Below are positions 1 through 10,957 of a DNA stretch of 64,000 nucleotides, piece after piece (positions within the stretch are counted from its first letter, which is position 1; each line of letters begins with the position of its first letter). Source of the DNA: Vibrio sp. Isolate32. Its GTDB lineage: Bacteria > Pseudomonadota > Gammaproteobacteria > Enterobacterales > Vibrionaceae. The stretch covers positions 1 to 64,000 of the forward strand of contig NZ_JAKEUQ010000017.1 in the NCBI RefSeq assembly GCF_022397955.1, given 5' to 3'. The notes beneath the pieces were generated by a model, which searched no databases, had not been told where the DNA came from, and saw nothing but the letters and a program-made list of their open reading frames with translations. The position numbers and the translations under genes were made by a program.

Positions 1-247
1 ACGCGCCATTAAACCGCTGGTCATTGGAAGAAAAAATTGGCTCTTCTCAAATACACCAAATGGTGCTGATGCGAGCGCGATGCTTTACAGCATCGTCGAG
101 ACAGCGAAAGCCAACGGCCTTATCCTCTACGACTACATAGTCAAGTGCATGAAAGAGCTCGCGAAAGCTGAGCCTGATATCGATGCGCTCCTACCTTGGA
201 ACTTCAAACATTAACAACACCGCCCCGTGGGTTCATGGGGCGCATAC
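1..247 (+). mobile_element. Right end of an IS66-type insertion sequence
   Basis: After the transposase stop, an inverted repeat (CGCCCC at 221-226, GGGGCG at 237-242) leads to CGCATAC at 241-247. IS66 elements typically carry GTAAGCG-like ends, and the reverse complement here is GTATGCG. The boundary at 247 is inferred. The left end and the expected 8-bp target duplication lie outside the window, so neither can be checked. The element interrupts the minus-strand gene that starts at 845. Confidence 0.7.
2..214 (+). CDS. IS66-family transposase, C-terminal fragment (runs off window edge)
   Basis: The reading frame enters from the left edge and ends in TAA at 212-214. The 70 residues visible include IGRKNWLFSNTPNGADASA, then YSIVETAKANGL and a terminal DALLPWNFKH. 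This is the usual C-terminus of IS66-type DDE transposases (TnpC). Recognition is from family knowledge; the catalytic DDE residues lie outside the window. The gene is followed by a short palindrome and a CGCATAC end that fits an IS66 right terminus. Confidence 0.88.
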   Translation, partial: RAIKPLVIGRKNWLFSNTPNGADASAMLYSIVETAKANGLILYDYIVKCMKELAKAEPDIDALLPWNFKH

Positions 248-845
248 GAAATTTCTTTGCTCCTTCCCTCGCGTTACGAAGATTGATTTGAATCTCTTCT
301 TCGCTAGGTCGAATATCATGCTCAATCATAATATCGACACGTTCGCTGTATTGACGTTGTTCATATATCAATCTGTGCCACCCGTTTAAGAGGATTCTAC
401 AGGCATCTTCTTTACTATTCGTCGTTGTAAAGCCTAAGTCATAAACTTTTTGGGGAGTCACAACATTATCAGTACTCTTAGCTTCTAACTTATCGTCGGT
501 CAGCCAAATAGCAGTAGCACCTGATCCTTTAGTCGAAATTTCTAGTGTGCTTCCCCAAGCTATAACCTGCATACGGTTAGCATTTTTGAAAAGGATCATT
601 TCATTACGATCCAAAGTTGTACCTAAATCGACTCCATCAGCAATGATTTTTGCTGGCTGTTTTGCAACAAATGCAGAAACGCCACTATCGCTCGCTATAA
701 TTTGTAAGGGCAAGCTTTTAGGAATAGCAGTCTCCGCAATCTTAGCTCCATTGCTAAGTTCACGAACGGTATAGTCGCCAAAGCTCTTGGCTTGAGCTCC
801 AACAGAGACAATCATTAAGACTATGGAAATTATTGTATTTCTCAT
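204..845 (-). CDS. Secreted hypothetical protein, 3' end replaced by IS66 sequence
   Basis: The product is 213 residues with a clear Sec signal peptide (MRNTIISIVLMIVSVGAQA, cleavage after AQA), so it is probably periplasmic. I do not recognise the family. AGAGGT sits 7 bases before the ATG. About the last 14 codons (from position 247 downwards) lie inside the insertion-sequence end, so the terminal residues such as PMNPRGGVVNV are not native. The original C-terminus has been lost or moved. It lies 11 bases after the 113-residue gene and is probably co-transcribed with it. Two cysteine-poor domains cannot be distinguished; no enzyme motif is visible. Confidence 0.65.
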   Translation of the reverse strand: MRNTIISIVLMIVSVGAQAKSFGDYTVRELSNGAKIAETAIPKSLPLQIIASDSGVSAFVAKQPAKIIADGVDLGTTLDRNEMILFKNANRMQVIAWGSTLEISTKGSGATAIWLTDDKLEAKSTDNVVTPQKVYDLGFTTTNSKEDACRILLNGWHRLIYEQRQYSERVDIMIEHDIRPSEEEIQINLRNAREGAKKFRMRPMNPRGGVVNV

Positions 846-856
846 ATCAATTACCT

Positions 857-1198
857 CTAAAGTTTATAATGCTCTTGCTCATCCAAAGTTGTGTATAGGC
901 GATTGTACTGTATGCCATTGGGATAAAGCTTCCCTAAAAACGTTTCGGTGGGTACTAGTTCGCCCGTAGAGTGGTCAAATGTAACGGTTCGTGTTTCTTG
1001 ATCGACTTTAACGTCAACCACGTAGCGCTCCTTTCTACTCATATCATAGATCGCCATTTTAGATATCACTCGAGCCATACTTGCACCGATACGCCATCCA
1101 CCAAGTGGAGTAATCTTTTCTTTGGACATCCAGTACTCAAGTTTGTGACCATCTGGGTTGGATGAATCAATTCGACAATGAACCATCGCCTTTTTCAT
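857..1198 (-). CDS. Hypothetical protein, 113 aa
   Basis: A small soluble protein without signal peptide or membrane segment, beginning MKKAMVHCRIDSSNPDGHKL. AGAGGA lies about 9 bases upstream of the ATG, which supports the start. The family is not recognised. It is followed after 11 bases by the secreted hypothetical gene, so the two form a probable operon. It sits where many vibrios carry genes between pheT and ihfA, although ihfA itself is not visible here. Confidence 0.6.
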   Translation of the reverse strand: MKKAMVHCRIDSSNPDGHKLEYWMSKEKITPLGGWRIGASMARVISKMAIYDMSRKERYVVDVKVDQETRTVTFDHSTGELVPTETFLGKLYPNGIQYNRLYTTLDEQEHYKL

Positions 1199-1440
1199 TG
1201 GAGTATTTCCTCTTAAAAACCAATTAGAATTCGGGATAAACTTATACAGAACAATATACCTATAAGTGGTTTTGTTTTCAAATCTAAGCTCGAAACCTAA
1301 GTAGAAAGGCTATTCATAGTTAGTCTAGATCTGAAAGTTAGAAGCTTTTCCCGCTGTTACCCAATTCAAATAACACAAAAGTTGCGAATTGTTTCTTTTC
1401 AAATAACCAACATAATTTTTATTGATAGTTCGCTAGGATC

Positions 1441-1476
1441 AAAAAAGGCCTCGCAATGCGAGGCCTTTGGTTTTTC
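1441..1476 (-). terminator. Rho-independent terminator after pheT
   Basis: AAAGGCCTCGC and GCGAGGCCTTT flank a two-to-four-base loop, with a T-run on the minus-strand side (A-run at 1441-1446 on the plus strand) and TTTTT on the plus side. It can therefore act in both directions. It lies 17 bases beyond the pheT stop. Confidence 0.9.
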
Positions 1477-1492
1477 TATCTATCAGAAGAGA

Positions 1493-3895
1493 TTAGTCGC
1501 GAAGTGCTGCGCCGAATTTCTCTGAGATTGAAGCTACGATAGCATCTACTGAACCAGCGATGTCTGCGTCTTCTAGTGTGCGCTCTACAGACTGTAGAGT
1601 CAGTGCGATAGCTAGGCTCTTCTTGCCTTCTTCTACGCCCTTACCTACGTAAACGTCGAACAGTTTAGCGTCTGTTAGGAATTCGCCACCAGCTGCGATA
1701 CACGCTTCTACGATGTCGCCAGAAGCGACTGCTTCGTCAACAACAACGGCGATATCACGACGGTTTGCAGGGAACTTAGATACGGCTACTGCTTCTGGAA
1801 GCACGCGAGTGTTAATAGCTGCCCATTCGATTTCGAATACGATAGTACGGCCGTTAAGACCAAACTTACGCTCTAGTTCTGGGTGAACAGTACCAATGAT
1901 ACCCACTTCCCTTTCTGTTTCTAAACCAGCGTCTACTACGATAGCCGCAGTTTGACCAGGGTGAAGTGCTGGGTGCTTAGCTGCTTTGAAGCTGTATGCG
2001 ATTTCGTTTGCAGAAAGCTCAAGAACTGCTTCTAGGTCACCTTTAAGATCGAAGAAATCTACAGTGTTAGTTGCAATGTCCCAGTGCTCTTCACCACGAG
2101 TACCAGAGATAACGCCCGCAAGCATCATTTCTTGGCGCATGCCGTTTTCAGCCGTTGCTTCAGGGATGAAACGTAGGCCTGATTCGAATAGACGAACGCG
2201 AGACTGTTGACGCTTCTGGTTGTGAACAACTGTGTTTAGAAGACCTTGGATTAGGCCAAGACGCATCGCTGACATGTCCGCAGAGATTGGGAATGGCAGG
2301 ATTAGCGGCTCAACACCAGGTACAACAAGTTTTTGCTGTTCTGGTTCTACGAAGCTGTATGTGATTGCTTCGTGGTAGCCACGGTCTACAAGAAGGTCAC
2401 GAACGCGCTTAAGCGGTTGGTCAGCTTCTTTGTGGTCATTCATTTTAAGTGCCGCTTTAGGCGCTTGGTTTGGAATGTTATCGTAACCGTAGATACGACC
2501 TACTTCTTCAATTAGGTCTTGCTCGATTGCGATATCAAAACGCCAAGATGGAGACGTTGCCGTCCAACCTGCTTCCGTAGTCTCAACTTCACAACCTAGG
2601 CGAGTAAGAATTTCCACTACGTCTGTAGATGGGATTTCGTGACCTAGTAGGCTGTCTAGCTTAGCGCGACGTAGAGCAACTACGTTTGCTTTAGGAAGAT
2701 CAGCTTCAGATTCGCTGCCGTTTACTGGCGCTACTTCACCACCGCAGATTTCAACTAGAAGCTGTGTTGCACGCTCCATAGCAGCTAGCTGAAGTGTTGA
2801 ATCAACACCACGTTCGAAACGTAGAGAAGAATCTGTGTGTAGACCGTAAGCACGTGCGCGACCACGGATGTGATCTGGTGCGAAGAATGCTGCTTCTAGA
2901 AGTACGTCTGTAGTTTCAGTTGTTACACCAGACTCTTCACCACCAAAGATACCAGCGATTGCTAGTGCTTTGTTGTGGTCAGCGATAACAAGCGTGTTGC
3001 TGTTTAGTTCAGCTTCGTTGCCATCTAGAAGTGTTAGTTTTTCGCCCTGCTCTGCTAGACGAACCACGATGCCACCTTCGATCTTAGCTAGATCAAATGC
3101 GTGCATTGGCTGGCCTTGCTCTAGCATCACGTAGTTTGTGATGTCTACAACTGGGTCGATTGAACGGATACCACAACGACGCAGTTTTTCTTGCATCCAG
3201 ATTGGTGTTTCCGCTTTCACGTTTACGTTCTTAACCACACGGCCAAGGTAACGTGGGCAAGCATCAGTTGCTTTAACTTCAACAGATACTGTGTCTTCAA
3301 TGCTTGTTGCAACAGCTTCTACTGCTGGCTCTGTAACGTCTGCGCGGTTTAGTACGCCAACTTCACGAGCAAGGCCACGGATGCTGAAGCAGTCTGCGCG
3401 GTTTGCTGTTAGGTCTACATCGATAGTTACGTCGTTAAGCTCAAGAAGCTCACGTACGTCCATACCTAGCGTTGTGCCTTCTGGCAGCTCAAGGATGCCG
3501 TCAGACTCTACGTCGATACCTAGCTCAGAGAAAGAACAAAGCATGCCGTGCGATGGAACACCACGTAGTTTTGCTTTCTTGATTTTGAAGTTACCAGGCA
3601 GTACTGCGCCAACTGTTGCTACTGCTACAGTTAGGCCAAGACGACAGTTAGATGCACCACAAACGATGTCTAACAGCTCTTCTTCGCCGATATCAATTTT
3701 AGTTACTTGTAGTTTGTCTGCGTCTGGGTGCTGACCGCACTCAACCACTTTACCTACTTTAACGCCGGTGAATTCACCAGCAACAGGTTCTACATCGTCA
3801 ACTTCCAAACCAGCCATAGTGATTTGGTGAGCTAGCTCTTCGCTGTTAATTGCAGGTTTAACCCACTCGCGTAGCCAAGATTCACTGAATTTCAT
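1493..3895 (-). CDS. pheT: Phenylalanine--tRNA ligase beta subunit
   Basis: PheT is the beta subunit of the cytoplasmic (alpha-beta)2 enzyme that charges tRNA-Phe. The 800 residues match the usual 795-800. In order there are an EMAP-II-like tRNA-binding domain (about 39-150, with [11 protein letters not shown]), the B3/B4 editing domain (about 215-370), B5 (about 400-475), the inactive catalytic-like core, and a C-terminal FDX-ACB anticodon-binding domain (about 705-798, starting near [14 protein letters not shown]). It starts 18 bases after pheS on the same strand and ends at a strong terminator. In most gammaproteobacteria ihfA follows closely; here the downstream DNA carries two hypothetical genes and an insertion sequence. 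Confidence 0.98.
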   Translation of the reverse strand: MKFSESWLREWVKPAINSEELAHQITMAGLEVDDVEPVAGEFTGVKVGKVVECGQHPDADKLQVTKIDIGEEELLDIVCGASNCRLGLTVAVATVGAVLPGNFKIKKAKLRGVPSHGMLCSFSELGIDVESDGILELPEGTTLGMDVRELLELNDVTIDVDLTANRADCFSIRGLAREVGVLNRADVTEPAVEAVATSIEDTVSVEVKATDACPRYLGRVVKNVNVKAETPIWMQEKLRRCGIRSIDPVVDITNYVMLEQGQPMHAFDLAKIEGGIVVRLAEQGEKLTLLDGNEAELNSNTLVIADHNKALAIAGIFGGEESGVTTETTDVLLEAAFFAPDHIRGRARAYGLHTDSSLRFERGVDSTLQLAAMERATQLLVEICGGEVAPVNGSESEADLPKANVVALRRAKLDSLLGHEIPSTDVVEILTRLGCEVETTEAGWTATSPSWRFDIAIEQDLIEEVGRIYGYDNIPNQAPKAALKMNDHKEADQPLKRVRDLLVDRGYHEAITYSFVEPEQQKLVVPGVEPLILPFPISADMSAMRLGLIQGLLNTVVHNQKRQQSRVRLFESGLRFIPEATAENGMRQEMMLAGVISGTRGEEHWDIATNTVDFFDLKGDLEAVLELSANEIAYSFKAAKHPALHPGQTAAIVVDAGLETEREVGIIGTVHPELERKFGLNGRTIVFEIEWAAINTRVLPEAVAVSKFPANRRDIAVVVDEAVASGDIVEACIAAGGEFLTDAKLFDVYVGKGVEEGKKSLAIALTLQSVERTLEDADIAGSVDAIVASISEKFGAALRD

Positions 3896-3913
3896 AGTTT
3901 CGACTGCCCCGGA

Positions 3914-5326
<1,413 letters not shown>

Positions 5327-6535
5327 TTAGAAGTAATACTCCAACGCAACTTCGACAAAATCATCTTTGCGAGCGAAGAACAGCAAGTCCTCCGGGGTTT
5401 CATTCTCAAACAACCACGCATTCAGTCGCCACTTGAGGTTGTTGTTAATGCGGCTTGAGGCTTCTAGCTTAGCGCTATAGACATCGCTGTTATCTAAGTC
5501 TTGAGTGATGCCAGTCAACACTTCGGTGCCGTCTTCATCATTCAAGGCGAAACGCGCACCAAGGAACACATCGTTTTGGCCGATGGTTTGCGCGTTATTG
5601 CCTCGGCTGTCATACAAGTATTCAGCGATGAAGCCGATGTCCCAGTACGATTCAAGCGCCCCCACCCAAGTGTATTCAAAGCCTGTTGCTACGCCTGTGT
5701 GGTTATCGTAACTGTCGCGATAAATGCTTTCCAGCTTCCATAACCAATCACCAATAATGCCTTGCACATCAAGCCCGAAGTGCTGCATTTGTGCGTAGTA
5801 TGGCTTGAGCTGATTGCCTTGCACACGGTAGTAAGGGTCGCGGTTTGTGCCGCCTAAATAACTTAAACCGACATCCCAATCACCGTACATTTGGCTATAG
5901 CGCAGCGCTACATCCACATGCTTTTCTTCTCGCGAGGATTCATAAAGCGCATCGTCTGATACGGGTACGGTTGGCCTTAATCGTCCGTCTTCGCCTGCAA
6001 AAGTACGCTCACGAAAATACGGCAATAACATGGCGTCGATGGTGCCCCACTCTTTTATCGAGGTGAAGTGCACCATGGGCTGACCTAACTTGGATTCGCC
6101 ATCGACCGATTCAATGGCATCGGTCTGGTTTACCACATCCACTAAATGTGCCGATTCGGTTACGCCCCAAAATACTTTGCCTACACCTGCTCTCAGTTCG
6201 TAGTCATCCCAATAGGTTAGATACAAAGCTTCGCGAATATCACCATGAGTTCGTTCATCGTCTTCGCTGTCTAGGCGATAAAACGGGGTGAAGGTAAAGC
6301 TGCCGTTGCCCTCTTCTTGCTCCCAGTAAAACTCTGGCTGCAACACCAATGAGCTTTGCCCTTTATCTTGCCCTTGTAAGCCGTCGCTAAAGAACTGCCT
6401 GTGTTCAATATTCACCTGCCCTGCGAGCTCTGGGCTAAAGCCAGCTGCCACACAAGGCAACGACACCTGCATAAGCCCGACTGTCGCTGCCAAGGTTAAG
6501 GATAACTGGGTTCCTGTTGCCACAATCCTTTTCAT
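5327..6535 (-). CDS. Outer-membrane beta-barrel protein of an RND-linked operon
   Basis: A 402-residue protein with a signal peptide (MKRIVATGTQLSLTLAATVG, cleavage near CVAAG) and a body of alternating aromatic/polar strands that ends EVALEYYF. The terminal Phe is typical of BAM-assembled barrels. It resembles DUF1302-type porin-like proteins of RND/MMPL gene clusters; that assignment is from general pattern, not a search. It starts 9 bases after the LolA-like gene, so it is the last gene of a three-gene operon controlled by the nearby TetR gene. The likely role is the outer-membrane end of a lipid or lipoprotein trafficking route; the substrate is unknown. Confidence 0.8.
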   Translation of the reverse strand: MKRIVATGTQLSLTLAATVGLMQVSLPCVAAGFSPELAGQVNIEHRQFFSDGLQGQDKGQSSLVLQPEFYWEQEEGNGSFTFTPFYRLDSEDDERTHGDIREALYLTYWDDYELRAGVGKVFWGVTESAHLVDVVNQTDAIESVDGESKLGQPMVHFTSIKEWGTIDAMLLPYFRERTFAGEDGRLRPTVPVSDDALYESSREEKHVDVALRYSQMYGDWDVGLSYLGGTNRDPYYRVQGNQLKPYYAQMQHFGLDVQGIIGDWLWKLESIYRDSYDNHTGVATGFEYTWVGALESYWDIGFIAEYLYDSRGNNAQTIGQNDVFLGARFALNDEDGTEVLTGITQDLDNSDVYSAKLEASSRINNNLKWRLNAWLFENETPEDLLFFARKDDFVEVALEYYF

Positions 6536-6544
6536 ATTCCTGCC

Positions 6545-7366
6545 TTATTTCGCACGTTTTAGTGTGTTCTTTTGGAAATCCTTGTCTTTAAGACCGGTCT
6601 GGAACACTAAATCTGTCGTGGTTAATACGGTGCTTTTACCTGTTTGATGGTTCTGCATCGACATGGTGTGTGCGCGCCAGTATTGGTTCAGGTACTGTTT
6701 GTAATCTTGGAACGATAGCGTCTTCAACAGTGCGCCTTTGCGGTCGTAAAATTCGACTTTCATTGGGCGGTAGTGTTGTTGGTCTAGCCATACTTTCTGC
6801 ATGGTGTAGCCTGAGTTTTTATCGGTCGGTACTTGCTCTAAAACAAAGGTGTCTACGCCTTCCAGTTTCGCGTCTTCAATGTAGTTGAAGGTGTACTTTT
6901 CTAGCTCAAACGAGCTTAAGTCTTCATACGCAAATTCACTGCCCATAAATGGGCCCGATTTGTTGCGTGAAGAGATGCGTTTCACACGTTTCAATGCAGG
7001 CAGATACAACCACTGGTCATCTGATTTGGTGATGTGAGAATGGTTTAGGAAAGCCGTGCCTTTTACATCGCGCGGTTCATCAAAAATGGTTAAGCCTTTA
7101 TCGCCATCGTTATCGACTTCTAACGATTTCAATCGCATCAGGCGTGTGCTGCTTTCGCCCTGTTTGTTACGAAGTAGCATTTCCATGGTCGCGACAGAAT
7201 CGCCCCACCCAACATCGACCGCTTTACGTTGTTCGGCAATTTCTAAGCCTTTCGCAGGGTCTGCTAACGCTGGGAAAGCGGCGAATGTGCCTATTGTTAA
7301 CGTACCGACACTCAACGAGCTGACAGTAAGTAATGTAGTAACGAATGATTGTTTAACGCTTTTCAT
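6545..7366 (-). CDS. Outer membrane lipoprotein-sorting protein (LolA-like fold)
   Basis: A 273-residue secreted protein (signal peptide to about residue 35, cleavage near FPALA). It carries features of the LolA-like/lipoprotein-sorting family that travels with RND permeases: MEMLLRNKQGESSTRLMRLK, DEPRDVKGTAFL, DDQWLYLPALKRVKRISSRN and GSEFAYEDLSS. The fold binds acyl chains in LolA and LppX relatives, so a periplasmic lipid carrier between the permease and the beta-barrel is likely (inference). It is the middle gene of the operon, 44 bases after the permease stop and 9 before the barrel gene. Confidence 0.87.
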   Translation of the reverse strand: MKSVKQSFVTTLLTVSSLSVGTLTIGTFAAFPALADPAKGLEIAEQRKAVDVGWGDSVATMEMLLRNKQGESSTRLMRLKSLEVDNDGDKGLTIFDEPRDVKGTAFLNHSHITKSDDQWLYLPALKRVKRISSRNKSGPFMGSEFAYEDLSSFELEKYTFNYIEDAKLEGVDTFVLEQVPTDKNSGYTMQKVWLDQQHYRPMKVEFYDRKGALLKTLSFQDYKQYLNQYWRAHTMSMQNHQTGKSTVLTTTDLVFQTGLKDKDFQKNTLKRAK

Positions 7367-7410
7367 AAATATCTCCTTGAGTCAGCCCACCGCAGCAGGC
7401 TGACGTTTCC

Positions 7411-9861
7411 TTATTTGGTCGATGTCGTCAATTCGGCTGTCGATCTAGGCTGCGACTTGTTGTCAGGCTTTGATTCGTGCTGAGTTTTAGCTGAGTAGTG
7501 GGTCTGCTTGTCGAAGATCATCAGTAGGCTTGGTAGCAAGATGAAGTCGACCACCAACGCAATGAAAATCACAATCGCGCTGAGTAAGCCCATGTCGGAG
7601 TTGAGTCTGAAGCTCGACATCGCCAGTACAGAGAAACCAGCCACAAGTACCACTGTGGTGATCCACAATGCGCGTCCAACCGTGTGGAAAGCGTATCGAA
7701 CCGCTTCTTCTGCCGATTTCCCTTCGATTCTTGCGCGCTGATATTTGCTTAAGAAGTGCACCGCATCATCAACCACAATGCCCAGAGTGAGCGTTACCAC
7801 CACGGACAAACCAAGGTTGATTTCACCAGAGATAAGCGCCCATAAACCAAAGCCAATGATCGCAGGTGCAATGTTTGGCACTAGGCTGATCATGCCCAAG
7901 CGAACTGAGCGCAACGCAAAGATCATCAAGCCAGAGATAAGCACTAAGGTGATAGGCAGAGTCGATAGCATACTCGCCATGTTGGTTTCACCAATGTGGG
8001 CAAACATCAGTGATGGGCTAGATGCGACGACTTCATATTGAGGTGCATTGGCTGCAAACCATGAGTAAATGCGCTCTTCAAGTTCGACTAGCTCAACGCT
8101 GCCAAGGTTGTCGACAGTAAGAACCATTTTGATCGATGACTTATCGACGTTGATCTGGTTGTTCAAGTCCAAGCCATAAGGCAAAGACATCTCATAAAGC
8201 AGCAGGTATTGCGCGGCAAGTTCACGGTTAAGCGGCAGCTTGTAGTAGCTTTCGTCGTCGCCATGCATGTTCTTATTCAAACGCATGTAAACATCGGAAA
8301 GCGTTGCCACATGGTCGGTTTCTGGTTGAACGCGTAGCCATTCAGTAAAGTCACCAATCGCTTGCAAAAATACAGGATCAGCAATCGCTTGAGACTCGTT
8401 GGTCTTAACCGCAATGCTGATGGTGGTCATACCGCTTACCGTTTCTTCCATGAAATCGGCGGCTTGTCTGAATTCGCTTGAGGTATCGAAATACTTCACC
8501 GATTCATCGTTCACTTTGTTTAGCGGAATTAACGCAGCAGCGCCAACAATCACCAGAGTTGAAATCGGCAGCAATGCTTTACGGTTAGTTACGACAAAAT
8601 CGCCAAGCTTATCCATAAAAGTGATTTGGTCTTCCGCTTTAGGGTTGGCAGATAGGCGTTTGACTGGCAGCAGTTTTAGCAACGCAGGCAACATAGTCAC
8701 AGATAGGAAGCACGCAATGAGTACACCCAGTGCCGACAAGTTACCGAAGTCACGCAGCACTGGAGAGTCCGACATGTTCATCATCAAGAAACCAATCGCA
8801 GTGGTCACTGAAGTTATCAGAATCGGCATCGCATTAAGCTTGATGCTGTATTGAATGGCTTGTGCTTTCTCCATGCCGCGTTGCATTGCTTGTCTCATGG
8901 TCACAATTACGTGAACACAATCGGCGACAGCAAGAGTTAATACCAAGGTTGGAACATTAACCGTCGCGGTGCTGAGGAACATCCCTGCCCAACCGGATAA
9001 ACCCATGGTGGCAACAATTGAAGCGATAATCACAATAAGCGTCGCCACCACACTAAAGAACGAGCGCAACATAAAGGTCAGGAACACCAGTACCACCAAC
9101 AGCATTAACGGCACTAGCGTCGAGCTATCTTGTTGAGCCGAAGTCATAAAGGCGTTGTTCATGGCGATGATGCCCGCTTTATGGAATTCGACATTAGGAT
9201 ACTGAGCTTGGTACTTGCCGATCATGGCATTGATCGCCGCAATCACCTCTTGCACTTCCGCAGTCTTGTCCACTTCTGGCAGCTGCACGGTCACGTTAAC
9301 AATCGTCACATCGCCAGAGGCCGACACCAAGGCATTCTTAAGCAACGGTTCGTTTAGGGCGATCTGTTTTACTTTGGCGATGCGCTCTGGTGTGTGTTCG
9401 TACTCTCCATACAACAGGTCTTCGACCAAAAGATCATCTTCAATGGCTTCGGTGTGCTGATAATTGGCAAGGGAATCCACACGGCTTGAATACGGGATCT
9501 GCCACGCATCGACCGTGAGGTTTTGAATCAGGGTGAGAGTTTCTGGAGTGAAGACATTGCCATCTTCAGGTGCGACAACAATCGCAAGGTTGTCGGTTTT
9601 TGCAAAGGTGGTTTGGATTTCATCGAACGCCATCAACTGCTTATTGGTGCCTTCGAAGAAGATGTTGTAGTCCCCTCTAAAGTAGAGGTTCTTGGCCCCT
9701 AATGCAGAGAGAATGATGATTGAAAACACCACCAGCAGAACGATAAACGATCGCTTGGTAGGTATTGAGTGCCAACTGTTTAGATCTGCGTTTGCACTAT
9801 CGGCATTAGGGTTATCTCGGTTTTGCTGATCGAACGTGGGCTTCTGGCTGTCATGTTTCAT
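7411..9861 (-). CDS. RND/MMPL-family efflux transporter
   Basis: The product is an 816-residue inner-membrane permease in which two MMPL units, each with one N-terminal helix, a periplasmic domain and about five more helices, are repeated (first helix about 37-57; second unit from about 430). GGAG lies 6 bases before the ATG at 9861, favouring it over the ATG four codons upstream. The C-terminal tail (about 780-816) is polar and probably cytoplasmic. Proton-relay residues in the sequence VVVTLTLGIVVDDAVHFLSK fit the family. It heads the operon with the LolA-like and barrel genes. A 13-bp palindrome just upstream of the start suggests direct repression by the divergent-side TetR protein. Confidence 0.92.
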   Translation of the reverse strand: MKHDSQKPTFDQQNRDNPNADSANADLNSWHSIPTKRSFIVLLVVFSIIILSALGAKNLYFRGDYNIFFEGTNKQLMAFDEIQTTFAKTDNLAIVVAPEDGNVFTPETLTLIQNLTVDAWQIPYSSRVDSLANYQHTEAIEDDLLVEDLLYGEYEHTPERIAKVKQIALNEPLLKNALVSASGDVTIVNVTVQLPEVDKTAEVQEVIAAINAMIGKYQAQYPNVEFHKAGIIAMNNAFMTSAQQDSSTLVPLMLLVVLVFLTFMLRSFFSVVATLIVIIASIVATMGLSGWAGMFLSTATVNVPTLVLTLAVADCVHVIVTMRQAMQRGMEKAQAIQYSIKLNAMPILITSVTTAIGFLMMNMSDSPVLRDFGNLSALGVLIACFLSVTMLPALLKLLPVKRLSANPKAEDQITFMDKLGDFVVTNRKALLPISTLVIVGAAALIPLNKVNDESVKYFDTSSEFRQAADFMEETVSGMTTISIAVKTNESQAIADPVFLQAIGDFTEWLRVQPETDHVATLSDVYMRLNKNMHGDDESYYKLPLNRELAAQYLLLYEMSLPYGLDLNNQINVDKSSIKMVLTVDNLGSVELVELEERIYSWFAANAPQYEVVASSPSLMFAHIGETNMASMLSTLPITLVLISGLMIFALRSVRLGMISLVPNIAPAIIGFGLWALISGEINLGLSVVVTLTLGIVVDDAVHFLSKYQRARIEGKSAEEAVRYAFHTVGRALWITTVVLVAGFSVLAMSSFRLNSDMGLLSAIVIFIALVVDFILLPSLLMIFDKQTHYSAKTQHESKPDNKSQPRSTAELTTSTK

Positions 9862-9876
9862 CACAGTCTCCATTTG

Positions 9877-9889
9877 TGACGATTCGTCA
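9877..9889. promoter_or_regulatory. Putative TetR operator O1 (TGACGATTCGTCA)
   Basis: A near-perfect 13-bp palindrome sits 15 bases upstream of the permease start. Related copies occur at 9989, 10941 and 10958, all flanking the TetR gene or its target operon, which is the pattern expected of an autoregulated TetR operator. Function is inferred. Confidence 0.7.
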
Positions 9890-9988
9890 TATTTGTGTCA
9901 TAAAAAGCCAGCCGAAGCTGACAAAAGACACAATGCTTAGTCAAATACTCAAGAAAACAGCAACCACAGTCGGTCAGTCTCAAGTTTG

Positions 9989-10001
9989 TGACGAATCGTC
10001 A
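9989..10001. promoter_or_regulatory. Putative TetR operator O2 (TGACGAATCGTCA)
   Basis: Second copy of the palindrome, 112 bases from the first, between the TetR stop and the permease start. It probably covers the promoter of the transporter operon. Confidence 0.7.
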
Positions 10002-10044
10002 AAAATGGTTATTAATAAACCCACATGTGTGGGCTTAATGGAAG

Positions 10045-10830
10045 CTATCGACCTACAGATTCTAAGTAAGCGATCTCTTCACTGAACAGCTCTTGTTCTA
10101 CACGACGCCAAGTTTTTCGGTAATCCCAATCGCTAGAAAGGGGCTGCCAATTGAGGCCATCTAGAATCATGTTCGCGTTGTGTAATACTGAATACGGGTC
10201 TTGTAACCGCTTAATACAATGACTGTTTGATGCATTCTGTGACAAAGCATTTGAACCAAATGCAATTGACCAGTTAGCAAAAACGATGGCATCAGAACCA
10301 ACACCAGAAGAGAACTTTAGGTCACCCGCTTCTACCGCTTGGTTAACCATAGAGTCGCATTGTTCAATCACCAACTCTTCCAGTTCATTCATCTCGGCGA
10401 CGCGTGCACTAGACGCTTTCTCTAGTACCCACGGGCTTTTAGCCATGATCGCACAGGTTGACAGTACCGGTTCCATGCGAGCATAGATTCGGTAAGCAAC
10501 GTGCAGTGCGACGATCTTTTCACGTGTGTTGCCTTCAAACTCTCCAGAACGAGCAAACATCATTGCTTCTGTTTTAAGAGAGTGAATACATAACGCTAAA
10601 ACGACGTCTTCTTTGCTGCAAAAGTGATTGTAGATTGTCCCTTTAGAATAAGAGCTCGCAGCCGTTAGCTTGTCCATCGTTAGGTTTCCGAACCCTTGTT
10701 CTCGAACCAGATCTTTCGCCAACAACATCAACTCTACTTCTCGGTCTGCAATAGACTGCTGCTTTTTAGACAACACGCCTTTGCAACCAAAGATACCTTG
10801 TTTATCGCCTTTACAACCAAAGCCAAACAT
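10045..10830 (-). CDS. TetR-family transcriptional regulator of the RND operon
   Basis: A 261-residue one-component repressor. The helix-turn-helix lies at about 45-80 (GFGNLTMDKLTAASSYSKGT then YNHFCSKEDVV), followed by a helical ligand-binding domain. The protein is longer than most TetR members because of an N-terminal extension in which FGCKG occurs twice (Cys6 and Cys16). It lies immediately upstream of the transporter operon on the same strand, and four TGACGNNTCGTCA-like palindromes flank it, so it very likely represses both itself and the operon. The ligand is unknown. Confidence 0.88.
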   Translation of the reverse strand: MFGFGCKGDKQGIFGCKGVLSKKQQSIADREVELMLLAKDLVREQGFGNLTMDKLTAASSYSKGTIYNHFCSKEDVVLALCIHSLKTEAMMFARSGEFEGNTREKIVALHVAYRIYARMEPVLSTCAIMAKSPWVLEKASSARVAEMNELEELVIEQCDSMVNQAVEAGDLKFSSGVGSDAIVFANWSIAFGSNALSQNASNSHCIKRLQDPYSVLHNANMILDGLNWQPLSSDWDYRKTWRRVEQELFSEEIAYLESVGR

Positions 10831-10940
10831 AATTTCTCAGTCCGTATTTGAGCTTAGCCATTATCTAAGCTTAGCCAGTATTTAAAACACTCCTGTCCAA
10901 TATTAACACGAATAGTAAATTCATGTAGTTAACCATTTTG

Positions 10941-10953
10941 TGACGCTTCGTCA
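10941..10953. promoter_or_regulatory. Putative TetR operator O3 (TGACGCTTCGTCA)
   Basis: Palindromic 13-mer 111 bases upstream of the TetR start. It lies in tandem with O4, centre to centre 17 bases, as expected for cooperative autoregulation. Confidence 0.65.
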
Positions 10954-10957
10954 TTTT

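Noticed and set aside
3291..3734. 147-codon plus-strand frame inside pheT
   Set aside because: Antisense shadow of a strongly coding gene; Ser-rich composition is typical of the reverse strand of such genes.
7508..9460. Several plus-strand frames antisense to the permease gene
   Set aside because: No ribosome sites or family features; shadows of the transporter codons.
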